The notes under the pieces were generated by a model. The model made no database searches, had not been told where the DNA came from, and saw only the letters and a program-made list of their open reading frames with translations. DNA of 64,000 nt from Negadavirga shengliensis (GTDB taxonomy: Bacteria > Bacteroidota > Bacteroidia > Cytophagales > Cyclobacteriaceae), in the NCBI RefSeq assembly GCF_042652345.1, contig NZ_JBHSJJ010000002.1:124001-188000 (forward strand). Reading direction: 5' to 3'. Positions within the stretch are counted from its first letter, which is position 1; every line of letters starts with the position of its first letter. A program made the position numbers and the translations under genes. Positions 54,575 through 63,159 of this stretch are shown in pieces.

Positions 54575-55615
54575 TTACGTCATAGGCGATTGATTTTTGA
54601 TGTATACATTTTTTCCTTTAATGTTGAAGTCAAAGCCTGTGGAAAAGCTGAGACCGGTGAGTATGTCTTTTAGATTCTTGTTCTCAAAGGTTCCGATCAC
54701 CCTCCTGTTTGTGTCCACTTCCTCGGCGATGTGCATTTCCACGCTATACCAGGCGGCCAGGTCATCAAGGATCAAACCCAGTGGTTTCCGGTTAAACATC
54801 AGCCGGCCTTCTTTCCAGGAGGTAATCCTCTCCCTGTTAAAATGCTGGACAGAGAAATCCATATCCTCCTGGTCAGGTGTCCAAAGCGCCATCTGACCAG
54901 GCAGCAGCTCAACGTTTTTATCCGTAGCGCCTACCCTCACCTTTCCCTGAGTCAAGGCTATCCTGTATTGATGATCCCTCGCAAATACATTGAATGCCGT
55001 GCCTAAAGCAGTAGTGGTCAAGCCATCGGTTTGAACCCTGAACGGCTTTAAAGAATCCGGTGCTATATCAAAAAAAGCCTCTCCTTTGAGCTGTATCAGC
55101 CTTTCCTCTTTTCCATAAACACTGGTAAAACTGATCTCCGACATCGCATTGACAATGATTTTGGTTTTATCAGGCATGGTCAAGGTAAGCTTTTCCCCGG
55201 GACCGGTCACCCTGGTGGTGGTGCGGACCGGAAATTCAGCTTGAGCCATCAGACTATCCGCACGGTAATTCACCCCTTCAATCAGAAAATAGACAGAAAA
55301 AACAATTAAAGAAATGCTGGCTGCCATACGCAGCCCCTGGATGGCCAATTGCTGCCATTTGACATCATTTCTTTTTCCAGGTTTAAGTACTTTTTTATGG
55401 ATGGAATCAAGGAGTTCCCGGTAGTCTGTATCGTCCTTAACCTGAGGATCAGGTTCTTCCCAATACTGTTGCATCAACATATCCAATCGAAACCTGGCGC
55501 CAGGTCTGCGAAGCCATCGCAACACCTCCTGTTCTTCCTTCGGCGAACAGGTTCCGTTTAAAAATCTAATGAGTTTCTTATCTTCCAATACTTTTCCCTT
55601 TGAGGTATAAAACAT
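54575..55615 (-). CDS. FecR family anti-sigma protein (DUF4974)
   Basis: I start at the ATG at 55613-55615 (MFYTSKGKVLEDKKLIRFLNG); an in-frame ATG at 55678 would add 21 phenylalanine-rich residues. The resulting 346-residue protein has an N-terminal cytoplasmic anti-sigma segment (LIRFLNGTCSPKEEQEVLRWLRR), one membrane helix (GLRMAASISLIVFSVYFLIEG), a periplasmic FecR domain (RTTTRVTGPGEKLTLTMPDKTKIIVNA, FRVQTDGLTTTALGTAFNVFA) and a C-terminal DUF4974 domain (FNRKPLGLILDDLAAWYSVEM). It relays a SusC-STN signal to an ECF sigma factor. No sigma gene lies adjacent, which is unusual. Confidence 0.9.
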   Translation of the reverse strand: MFYTSKGKVLEDKKLIRFLNGTCSPKEEQEVLRWLRRPGARFRLDMLMQQYWEEPDPQVKDDTDYRELLDSIHKKVLKPGKRNDVKWQQLAIQGLRMAASISLIVFSVYFLIEGVNYRADSLMAQAEFPVRTTTRVTGPGEKLTLTMPDKTKIIVNAMSEISFTSVYGKEERLIQLKGEAFFDIAPDSLKPFRVQTDGLTTTALGTAFNVFARDHQYRIALTQGKVRVGATDKNVELLPGQMALWTPDQEDMDFSVQHFNRERITSWKEGRLMFNRKPLGLILDDLAAWYSVEMHIAEEVDTNRRVIGTFENKNLKDILTGLSFSTGFDFNIKGKNVYIKNQSPMT

Positions 55616-55678
55616 GAGGACATGGAAATACTTAAAGGATGATGAAAAAAATGAAAAAAACTTTTCACAAAATACCAT

Positions 55679-56261
55679 AACTATTTAATAGTCAAATAGT
55701 TACATAAATAAAAAAATTACAATACTTTGCTTCAGTTTATTCCTAAAGGAAAATTGGTCTGTATTTTTGAGATGTCCTGAATTGGTAGGCGGGGGAAAAC
55801 TTTACAGCGACCAATTATAGTATACAAAGCCTAGTGCTACCTTGTCATATTGAATCGGGCGATAAGAAGAGGCTCCACGGGAACCCGAACTCCCGGTAAG
55901 TGCCATAGGAACAGCCGATCTGATAACCGTAGGTTTCAACCTACGGATCTTAAAGGCATACCCTTCTCTCTGAGTCCCATAGGGACGGCCGATCTTGAAC
56001 CAAACGTATATCGGCCGTCCCTACGGGACTTTTATCTCCTTTGGGGTCTTCGAATCCATGGGTTAAAACCCATGGTTAATAGGTCGGCCGCTCCTACGGA
56101 GCTCTGGGAATCCGAAGGAAAAACCATTTAGCAAAAAATCAAAACGGCCAATTCGAATCAAATAAAATGTAGTTCTTCCAATTAAGGTTGTCTGTATACC
56201 CAAAATAAGATATTTTGTGAGGATATTTCAGGTGGATGCTAACAATAACCCAAAACGCAAG
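55679..56261. repeat. Divergent intergenic region with palindromic repeats
   Basis: No gene is seen between the FecR start and the GHL6-like gene. From about 55855 the region is a chain of hairpins: CCGTAGG/CCTACGG near 55926-55946; a long inverted repeat with 20-base arms and one mismatch (55974-55993 and 56010-56029, containing TCGGCCGTCCC); and CCATGGGTT/AACCCATGG (56056-56075). Related words such as TCGGCCGCTCCTACGGAG recur at 56084-56101. The AT-rich first 170 bp probably holds the operon promoter. Confidence 0.7.
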
Positions 56262-58382
56262 ATGAAAAGCATTTTCTTTTTTATAATCGGAATCCTGGGA
56301 ATAATGGGACACAGCTACTCCCAATCTCCTTTAACTTCCACTATCGATCCGGGTAAATATGACGGCACCTGGTGGAACAGGGCCCCGGTGCGCCTGGTCC
56401 AGACCAACCTCCGGGAGATCGACGCGGACATGGATACAGATGCTTATGTACAGTCCATGGTGGACGCATCCGCCTCTGTGGTACTTTTAAATGTGGGGGG
56501 AATCGTCGCCAACTACCCGACGGAACTTCCCTTTCAATACCGCAACACCTTTATGGAAGGGGATCTTGTCGGTGAGCTGGTAGAAAAACTTCATGCCCAA
56601 GGCATTAAGGTGATAGGCAGGTTTGATTTCAGCAAAATCAATGAATCTCTGGCAGCCCAAAAACCCGGATGGCTCTATGTCGGCACCGCCGGCAATACAG
56701 TGAACTTTAATGGACAGGTCCATACCTGTGTCAACGGAGGCTACCAGCAGGATTACAGCCTGGAGATCCTGACGGAAGCGATCACCCGTTATCCGCTGGA
56801 TGGCATTTTCTTCAATATGATCGGGTATCAGACCCGGGACTACGGAGGAGAGGAACATGGAATCTGTCAGTGTGACAATTGCAAAAGGAGGTTCAAAGAA
56901 ATAACCGGCGAGGAACTCCCCCGGTCCGCAAACCCCGGTGACCCCTTGCACCAGGAGTACAATGCCTTCAAAAAAGAAACCTCGGAAGCGCTTTTCACGA
57001 AAATCAGCCACCATATCAGAAACCTGGACCCCGGTTTAATGATCAAAACCTATACGGATGTGGGAGTGGATATGATATCCCATGAATCGGGCTCTTCCTT
57101 ATCTTCTGCCTACGAGTGGAACTACCATGCTACTGATAATGTGAAACGGGTTTTGGGTTCCTACAATAACCGGTCCCCCATGAACCTGCTGATCTATTTT
57201 CAGGCCATCGGATTCCGGCATGTGGGTACCTCTCCCCATCTCGCCAAGGTCTGGATGCTGGAAAACATGCTCCATGGAGCGCCCCTGGGCTTTGTGGTCA
57301 TCGGGACTTTGGTAAATTACGAGGACCGGATTTTTATTCCTACCCTGAATGAACTTTACGGCTTTCACCGGGAAAATGAAAATCTTTTTACTAACCTGCA
57401 GCCCGTCAACAAGGTAGCCCTTGTTCGCGGTGCCGGGGATGAATACAGGGGAATCATCAAGTTGCTTACCGAAGAACATATCATGTATGATATCATTGAA
57501 CCCGCCGTCATTGGCAACGACAGGATGCCGAGAGAACTGGATGATTATGAGGTTGTGATTCTGGCAGATGTAAGAAATATGGATGACGAACTTATCGCCT
57601 ATATTGACAATTATGTGGAACGAGGAGGAAAAATATTGGCTACCGGATTCACTTCTACCCAGGATGGATTCGGGACTCCCCTAGACCGTATAAGGCTTCA
57701 GTCTCTGGGGGTCAAGCCTGCCTATGAAGTTTTTCCACAAACAAAATCAACCTATCTCAGAGTGACTGCCGACGACAAATCCTTTTTGGGCGAAGAGGAA
57801 TTCAAGGATTTTTCCATCATGATGATGTATTCGGATTTCCTAAAATGTGAAACCGCTGAAAACGGAAGGGGGTTTATGCGGTTAATACCTGAAACCATGT
57901 TTGGCCCCCCTGAAAAATCCTACTTCACAGAAGCAGAGGTAACAGCTACCCATGGTCTCTTCAGCCAGGTCTCCGGACAGGGGAAGACCGCTTTTATTCC
58001 GTGGAAAATCGGTTCACAATATTATTTTAAAGGAAACTACAGCCACAAAGCTTTATTTGTGAACACCCTTCAAAACCTGCTGGAGTTAGAAAAAACCTTG
58101 CAGACAGATGCTTCTCCGATGATAGAAATGACCCATTTGGCCAACAGAAACGGTGCTTTTGAGTGGATAGGCATGATCAACCATTCCGGTCAAATAGGCG
58201 CCACGTTGGGCGGACCTGTCCCTATTTATAACACCCATATACGTTTCAAGCCACAAAAATCCGTGAAGGAGATCAGGTTACTGCGCTCAGGCAAAAGCAT
58301 CGATTTCAAACAAGTGGACGGATGGGTCGAATGCCGGGTTCCCGAACTGAATGATTTTGAAATGGTCCTGTGTCTCTACTAA
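56262..58382 (+). CDS. GHL6-type glycosidase-like protein
   Basis: I start at the ATG at 56262 (MKSIFFFIIGILGIMGHSYSQ), which gives a clean Sec signal peptide; an earlier in-frame ATG at 56217 would add 15 polar residues. The 706-residue protein matches hypothetical glycosyl-hydrolase-6 (GHL6)-type proteins: an (alpha/beta)8 part (VQTNLREIDADMDTDAYVQSMVDASASVVLLNVGGI near 45-80, GIKVIGRFDFS near 115, YPLDGIFFNMIGYQ near 180, then a Cys cluster CQCDNC near 205) followed by a beta-galactosidase-trimerisation-like domain (VALVRGAGDEYRG, VVILADVRNMDDELIAYIDNYVERGGKILATG near 395-470). It should cleave or bind a glycan in the periplasm. It is transcribed away from the FecR-SusCD operon, sharing its upstream region. 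Confidence 0.85.
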   Translation: MKSIFFFIIGILGIMGHSYSQSPLTSTIDPGKYDGTWWNRAPVRLVQTNLREIDADMDTDAYVQSMVDASASVVLLNVGGIVANYPTELPFQYRNTFMEGDLVGELVEKLHAQGIKVIGRFDFSKINESLAAQKPGWLYVGTAGNTVNFNGQVHTCVNGGYQQDYSLEILTEAITRYPLDGIFFNMIGYQTRDYGGEEHGICQCDNCKRRFKEITGEELPRSANPGDPLHQEYNAFKKETSEALFTKISHHIRNLDPGLMIKTYTDVGVDMISHESGSSLSSAYEWNYHATDNVKRVLGSYNNRSPMNLLIYFQAIGFRHVGTSPHLAKVWMLENMLHGAPLGFVVIGTLVNYEDRIFIPTLNELYGFHRENENLFTNLQPVNKVALVRGAGDEYRGIIKLLTEEHIMYDIIEPAVIGNDRMPRELDDYEVVILADVRNMDDELIAYIDNYVERGGKILATGFTSTQDGFGTPLDRIRLQSLGVKPAYEVFPQTKSTYLRVTADDKSFLGEEEFKDFSIMMMYSDFLKCETAENGRGFMRLIPETMFGPPEKSYFTEAEVTATHGLFSQVSGQGKTAFIPWKIGSQYYFKGNYSHKALFVNTLQNLLELEKTLQTDASPMIEMTHLANRNGAFEWIGMINHSGQIGATLGGPVPIYNTHIRFKPQKSVKEIRLLRSGKSIDFKQVDGWVECRVPELNDFEMVLCLY

Positions 58383-58474
58383 GGTGTGACGTCACGGGTT
58401 GATCCAGATGGAGAAGCCGGTCGTTATTTGGTGTGGATCAAAAAAGGGGCTACAATCAGACCTGCATGCTGTCA

Positions 58475-58506
58475 TAAAAAAAGGGAGGTAACTGAAGTCA
58501 CCTCCT
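58475..58506. terminator. Terminator between GHL6-like and Gfo/Idh/MocA genes
   Basis: A stem of about ten pairs with one mismatch (arms 58484-58493 and 58496-58505) is preceded by seven A on the plus strand, giving a T run on the minus strand. It is 16 bp from the stop of the minus-strand Gfo/Idh/MocA gene. A T-rich stretch after it on the plus strand could also stop the GHL6-like transcript. Confidence 0.75.
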
Positions 58507-58521
58507 CTTATTGTTTTTCGG

Positions 58522-59847
58522 TTACAGCCTGTATCCGGCCCTATAGGGCCTGTGAAGGTGTTTTTCGGCCCCCTTGTCATTCACAAAGTTTTCCTTGGAA
58601 GGATCCCATTTTAATGGCCTGCCAAGTTCGTACGCAATGTTGCCTAAGGTACAGGTAACACAGGTGCTGTGTCCGATCTCGACAGGAGCTATAGGGTCCT
58701 TTCGTCTTTGTACCGACTCAATGAAGTCCACGTGATGGGCCCTTCCTCCACCTCCCGCCAGGTTTTTCTCATCTTCCAGGACAGGATACAATGACGGATC
58801 AGAGGCATTATAGCTTCCTCTGGAAACCTCTATCCAACCATCCGTGCCAAAAAACTTACACCCCCGTGATTCATTTTCATCATAGGGCTGTTCGGTCACT
58901 GTCACCCCATTCGCATACTTGAAGGTGAGGTATTCGGTGTCTTGATAGCCTGCCGGAATGATTTCCACTGGACCGTTCCTGTCCATGCCTATTGCCCATT
59001 GGGCAATGTCAAACATATGAGCTCCCCAGTCGGTGGTAAGCCCTCCACCTGTCTCCTTATACCATCTCCAGGCTCCCCACATCTTTTCGTTTTCCGGTGG
59101 ATCCAAAGAAATGGGCGGGTTCAGTTCATGGTTGAAAGGGATGTCGGCGTTTAAGGGCCCCAGCCATAAATCCCAGTTCAAATCCGAAGGGATTTCCTCT
59201 TTGGGAAGGTCAAATGGTTTTGGGGGACCACCCACACATGCGTACACTTTACTCACCTTACCAATCCTTCCCTTCTGGACCATTTTTACGGCATGCTGAA
59301 AGTTCGCATAAGAGCGTTGCATACTTCCGGTTGCCAGCACAATGTTGTTTTCCCTTACCGCCCTGATCAATTCCTGCCCTTCTTTGATCGTAAAAGTCAA
59401 AGGTTTCTCCAAGTAGATATCCTTGTTGGCCCTGCAGGAGTCTATGGCCATAAGGGCGTGCCAATGATCCGGGGAAGCAATGACGACGGCATCGATGTCA
59501 TTCCGCGCCAGAAGGTCATGATAATTTTCATACACGTCCACTTTGACTTTTTTCCCTTCCTTGGCATAGTGGTCCAAAGCCTTGTTCTTAAAACGCTCCC
59601 TCTTGACCCCATACACGTCACAACCTGCCACAATTTCAACTCCCGGAAGTGTTATAAAACTGTTCATCAAGCCATTGTTTTGCCTCCCCAAACCAATAAA
59701 ACCCAATCTAAGGGTTTCCAATGGCGGAGATACGGAACTGTCTGCCGCATAACTCAGGGAAGGCAACACGCTTACCCCTGCAGCACCCAATAATCCGGTT
59801 CCCATAAATTTTCTGCGGGACAACTGGGCTTTTTTGTTTTTATCCAT
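58522..59847 (-). CDS. Tat-exported Gfo/Idh/MocA family oxidoreductase
   Basis: The 441-residue protein starts with a twin-arginine signal (SRRKFMGTGLLGAAGVS). The NAD(P)-binding fold has RLGFIGLGRQNNG near residue 47, VIASPDHWHALMAIDSCRANKDIYLEKPLTFTIKEGQELI near 120-160, with the EKP motif holding the conserved Lys. The C-terminal domain has WRWYKETGGGLTTDWGAHMFDIAQW near 262 (GGG..DxxxHxxD pattern) and EIGHSTCVTCTLGNIAYELGRPLKWDP. Such enzymes oxidise or isomerise sugars, or hydrolyse glycosides by transient oxidation. It converges on the GHL6-like gene, and may cooperate with it and the exported flavoproteins. It stands alone on its strand after an 895-bp gap. Confidence 0.92.
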   Translation of the reverse strand: MDKNKKAQLSRRKFMGTGLLGAAGVSVLPSLSYAADSSVSPPLETLRLGFIGLGRQNNGLMNSFITLPGVEIVAGCDVYGVKRERFKNKALDHYAKEGKKVKVDVYENYHDLLARNDIDAVVIASPDHWHALMAIDSCRANKDIYLEKPLTFTIKEGQELIRAVRENNIVLATGSMQRSYANFQHAVKMVQKGRIGKVSKVYACVGGPPKPFDLPKEEIPSDLNWDLWLGPLNADIPFNHELNPPISLDPPENEKMWGAWRWYKETGGGLTTDWGAHMFDIAQWAIGMDRNGPVEIIPAGYQDTEYLTFKYANGVTVTEQPYDENESRGCKFFGTDGWIEVSRGSYNASDPSLYPVLEDEKNLAGGGGRAHHVDFIESVQRRKDPIAPVEIGHSTCVTCTLGNIAYELGRPLKWDPSKENFVNDKGAEKHLHRPYRAGYRL

Positions 59848-60742
59848 AATGATTATTTGGTTTATTATTCATTGAGCTTTCCAAAATACATGGTATTTAT
59901 CGGAAATCCATCTATATACCGGTTTTAGCATGCCCCTTAAATACGATAAACATGTTTTCCGGGCTATTTTTTTAAGGTATTTTCATTTTTATTTCAAAAC
60001 TATCCGTTATAGCTGTAAACAGGTCCCTCCGTTTTTGAAAACGCTATCAGGCTTTCCCCCGCACGGGGTTTCAAGTGAACGGAACATTTATTCATCATTT
60101 GATGTGGGTTTATAAGCTATCTCTGTCAAAAGAAAACCGATTTTTACCCTGCTTCTGAAGCCATCCAAGGTCAACCGACCCGTTAATTAACATAATTTTA
60201 CTGAATTTGAAATCAGAGATGGCTGTTTCTGTCAAAAAAATTATATAAAAGGAAACCATGCAATGTTTTCATTCCTGCCGGGGTCTTATCAAAATTTCAT
60301 TAACTGTTTCTACGCGTTCTAAAGCACTTAAAGTAAGTTTCCTCATTTCACACAGATCCTAATCGTTTGGCTTTTCTACTGAATAAGAAGGCTGTTCATT
60401 AAGTGAAAACCGCTGGCTCATCTAAGCATTATGTTTTAAATACTGGCTTATTGGACATCCATTTAAATAAAATACAAAAATTATATTTCAAAACACTATT
60501 TTATATAAGTAAAAAATAATTAAAAAAAACATCATGTATTTATTTATTATTGTAATAAAATTTCCTTTAATTTGGATAAATGAATAATCATTTGGAAACG
60601 TGGATATCTGAAAAACCCCGCAACAATTGCCGTACATAGAAAATATGGATTAAACGGTGAACAGATTATCTCCGGAAGCCGTTTTAAAGGTATAATGTGG
60701 GGTAATTCAGTTGATTCAGAATTACATTAAAGTTGGGTAGAG
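59848..60742. other. 895-bp AT-rich intergenic region
   Basis: No convincing gene, tRNA or terminator was seen. Bases about 60470-60580 are strongly AT-rich with runs of A and T and may form a promoter or attachment region. Short open frames at 60594-60730 have no start codon or recognisable motif. The region separates the Gfo/Idh/MocA gene from a small membrane protein gene and could contain a noncoding RNA, but I see no clear structure. Confidence 0.4.
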
Positions 60743-60985
60743 ATGAATATTAATTTGCTGATCATATTGGTTTTAGGAGTTGGAGCTGGATTGGTGTATA
60801 TTTATAGGGCGCTGAAAAAAGCAGAGGATGATCCTGAGACATTTGACCATTATAAGGAAGATCGCCGGTTTAGAAAGCCTGAGGGTTGGAAGAAGGGTGA
60901 ATGGCCGGAGGATCTAAAAAAAAAAACCACAGGACTGAAAAGCAAAGACCGTTTTGGCAGAGTTGAGTCCGGGTCATTGTACTGA
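60743..60985 (+). CDS. Small single-pass membrane protein, unknown function
   Basis: The 80-residue protein has one N-terminal membrane segment (residues 4-22, LLIILVLGVGAGLVYIYRA), followed by a charged soluble tail rich in Lys, Glu, Asp and Arg (HYKEDRRFRKPEGWKKGEWPEDLKKK). I recognise no family. It is the only plus-strand gene between the 895-bp gap and the convergent Omp85-type gene, whose stop is 6 bp away. A membrane-tethered basic protein is the most that can be said. Confidence 0.6.
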   Translation: MNINLLIILVLGVGAGLVYIYRALKKAEDDPETFDHYKEDRRFRKPEGWKKGEWPEDLKKKTTGLKSKDRFGRVESGSLY

Positions 60986-60991
60986 GGGAGT

Positions 60992-62137
60992 TTAAAAAGC
61001 TTCCCCAATAAAAAAATAAATTCCCGTCCCCTCTTGGGTAAAAGCCAGGTCCAATCTGGTGTAAATGTCTTTTTTAGGAAACAGCAGGAACCTCAATCCT
61101 CCGCCTGCAGACCAGACAAATTTGTTGAGTGAAAATCCTTTGAGATCCGGAAAAACCTGTCCGGTTCCTGCAAATATTGCTCCTCCTATCCGGTCCGTAA
61201 ACCCCAGTTGAAAGGGTAAAAACCGGATTTCCGCCTGCGCCGATAATTGGTTTTTGTCCCGGTATCTGCCTGTATAGTAGCCCCGCATCAGGCTTTCTCC
61301 TCCCATAAGAGACAATTGATTAAAAGGTACCTGGCCCCTGTTAAAATGTCCCAAAATCTGCGCTGCAAAAACAGTATTGTTTCCTAGAGGCGTAAAGATC
61401 CTGCTGTCGGTAATCACCGAAGTAAAGTGATAATTGCTTTGCCAAAAAGGGTTGTACCTGAAAACCGCCAGCTCCGAAAACAAGCCCTTTCTCACATTTA
61501 AAACATTATGCCGGTTATCATACACGAGGCCCAATCCAAAACCCAGATTGGTTGATCCCTCATATCCCAATGGCAACTCTATGGGCTGGTTTTCCCGGGA
61601 AGGCACAAATGACACCTGGCTTAATCGCTGCAAGTCCATTTCCAGGCCAAAAAAGAGGTTATTTTTGATTTGTCGCAGCACCCGCTCCTTGATCCAAAAC
61701 TGATTGGCATCCACTCTTGCTATATATTCCTGAGGAGTGTCTTTCCCAATGCCATGATACAATAAGGGAAAACTTTGAATCCGGAGCCTTCCAAGGAAAA
61801 ACCATTCATTGCCGGGAGAGTAGGCTGCATGGTCAAACCACAGACCATATTGGTTTTCAAGCGTAAAAAAGGTAAAGCCGTTTATTTCGCTCAACCTGTT
61901 GGTCGTGTCCCTTTCTGCATAATAAACATATAATGTACTAAAACCGATCTCCCAACTTGTCTCCGGCGCATAGGCTAATGTGGGGTACATCAAAAACTGG
62001 GGTCTTGAAATATCACTCGTATCATTCAGTATGCCGCTGATGTATCTTTTGACAAAACCCTGTGCTCTTACCTCGTGCACAAGTGAACAGCATAAAAACA
62101 TACCTACCAAAAACAGACCATAAACTTTACCCTTCAT
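60992..62137 (-). CDS. Omp85/BamA-TamA family beta-barrel protein without POTRA domains
   Basis: The 381-residue protein has a signal peptide (1-25, ending VRAQ) and then the 16-strand type barrel: LMYPTLAYAPETSWEIGFSTLYVYY near 46-70, GFGLGLVYDNRHNVLNVRKGLF near 200 (family turn motif), LSLMGGESLMRGYYTGRYRDKNQLSAQAEIRF near 275-305, and a terminal Phe. No POTRA domains are present, so it is a short single-barrel member of the surface-antigen group, perhaps an outer-membrane transporter of lipids or proteins rather than BamA. It follows the small membrane protein gene tail-to-tail (6-bp gap) and the arylamine acetyltransferase gene lies upstream on the same strand. Confidence 0.85.
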   Translation of the reverse strand: MKGKVYGLFLVGMFLCCSLVHEVRAQGFVKRYISGILNDTSDISRPQFLMYPTLAYAPETSWEIGFSTLYVYYAERDTTNRLSEINGFTFFTLENQYGLWFDHAAYSPGNEWFFLGRLRIQSFPLLYHGIGKDTPQEYIARVDANQFWIKERVLRQIKNNLFFGLEMDLQRLSQVSFVPSRENQPIELPLGYEGSTNLGFGLGLVYDNRHNVLNVRKGLFSELAVFRYNPFWQSNYHFTSVITDSRIFTPLGNNTVFAAQILGHFNRGQVPFNQLSLMGGESLMRGYYTGRYRDKNQLSAQAEIRFLPFQLGFTDRIGGAIFAGTGQVFPDLKGFSLNKFVWSAGGGLRFLLFPKKDIYTRLDLAFTQEGTGIYFFIGEAF

Positions 62138-62200
62138 AAAAATCAGATCATTTTCGTAAAATTAGTATCAAAGCGGTGAAAAATAAGTAGGGAAAACCGC

Positions 62201-63073
62201 TTATTTTTCCTTCAGCAATGTTCCCAATTTTCGATCCAATTCTTTATGCCGGGGTAAATCTATCAAAAACACAACTTCCAGCACTTCCTTCAGCTGTGCT
62301 ACGCTGCTTAAAAATTTCTTATCCGACGTGCCGTCCAGGTGATAGGTGGACAATCTGTTATTGAACAAAGAATACCTCCCCCAGGAAGTACACCTTGCAA
62401 CCATTAAGTCTCTGGTAAATATGGATTTTTCATGAGTACATAAATACCAGCTTACTACATCATAGTCGGGCAACAATTGCTCTTCCAAGGTGAACCGGTA
62501 CATCAACCTCCACTTTTGTTTGATGAGTATTTCCAGATAATAAAAATCTCCTTCCAAGGTGACACGATAAGATTCATGAGAAGTTTTCTGAATCCCTATA
62601 TAATTCAGTTCAAGCGGTGCGGTGAGGGAAATTCCCCCAAAACCGACATCCGCAATATACCGTTTCCCGGCTGCTTCGACCAACAACAACATATGGTCTC
62701 TCGGCTTCACCTCGTCCTCGCCGACTTCCCAGAACACCCTGGCAGATAATCCTCTTGCCTCAAAACCCAGCGATTTCAGTACATTACCAAACATCAGGTT
62801 ATGCTCAAAACAGTATCCCCCTCTCCCTTCCTTGACAAATTTAAGCCATAAGGCTTTTCCTTCCAACGACACCGGCAGCCCCAAAAGCGGGCTCAGATTT
62901 TCGAAAGGAATGGCTTGGGGGTGCAGCGCATGCAATAACTTCAGACATTTTAAAGTCACCCCGGGCTTATCCACAAAGCCGATTTTTTCAAAATAGGCGG
63001 TGAGTATTTGGGGATCGAAATCTCCTTGAAACAAATGAAGTAAAGGCTTTTTTATAGGAATGGAAGGCTTCAT
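62201..63073 (-). CDS. Arylamine N-acetyltransferase
   Basis: The 290-residue protein has the NAT catalytic triad: Cys in GRGGYCFEHN near residue 87, His in RDHMLLLVE near 126, and Asp in IADVGFGG near 142. The N-terminal part (ILTAYFEKIGF, LLHALHPQAIPFENLSPLLG) is typical. It transfers acetyl groups from acetyl-CoA to arylamines or hydrazines in the cytoplasm. It diverges from the exported protein gene at 63160 and lies 63 bp upstream of the Omp85-type gene on the same strand. Physiological substrate is unknown. Confidence 0.92.
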   Translation of the reverse strand: MKPSIPIKKPLLHLFQGDFDPQILTAYFEKIGFVDKPGVTLKCLKLLHALHPQAIPFENLSPLLGLPVSLEGKALWLKFVKEGRGGYCFEHNLMFGNVLKSLGFEARGLSARVFWEVGEDEVKPRDHMLLLVEAAGKRYIADVGFGGISLTAPLELNYIGIQKTSHESYRVTLEGDFYYLEILIKQKWRLMYRFTLEEQLLPDYDVVSWYLCTHEKSIFTRDLMVARCTSWGRYSLFNNRLSTYHLDGTSDKKFLSSVAQLKEVLEVVFLIDLPRHKELDRKLGTLLKEK

Positions 63074-63159
63074 GTTTTCTGCGCAATGAACAATACATTT
63101 AGGTCTTGACTTTCAATATATTCTAAATTGTTTATTTTTGTGTCAAAACAGCAAGTAAG

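Noticed and set aside
60594..60730. Frame reading NPATIAVHRKYGLNGEQ before the small membrane protein
   Set aside because: It has no start codon and ends in a stop; it could be a remnant but nothing supports it.
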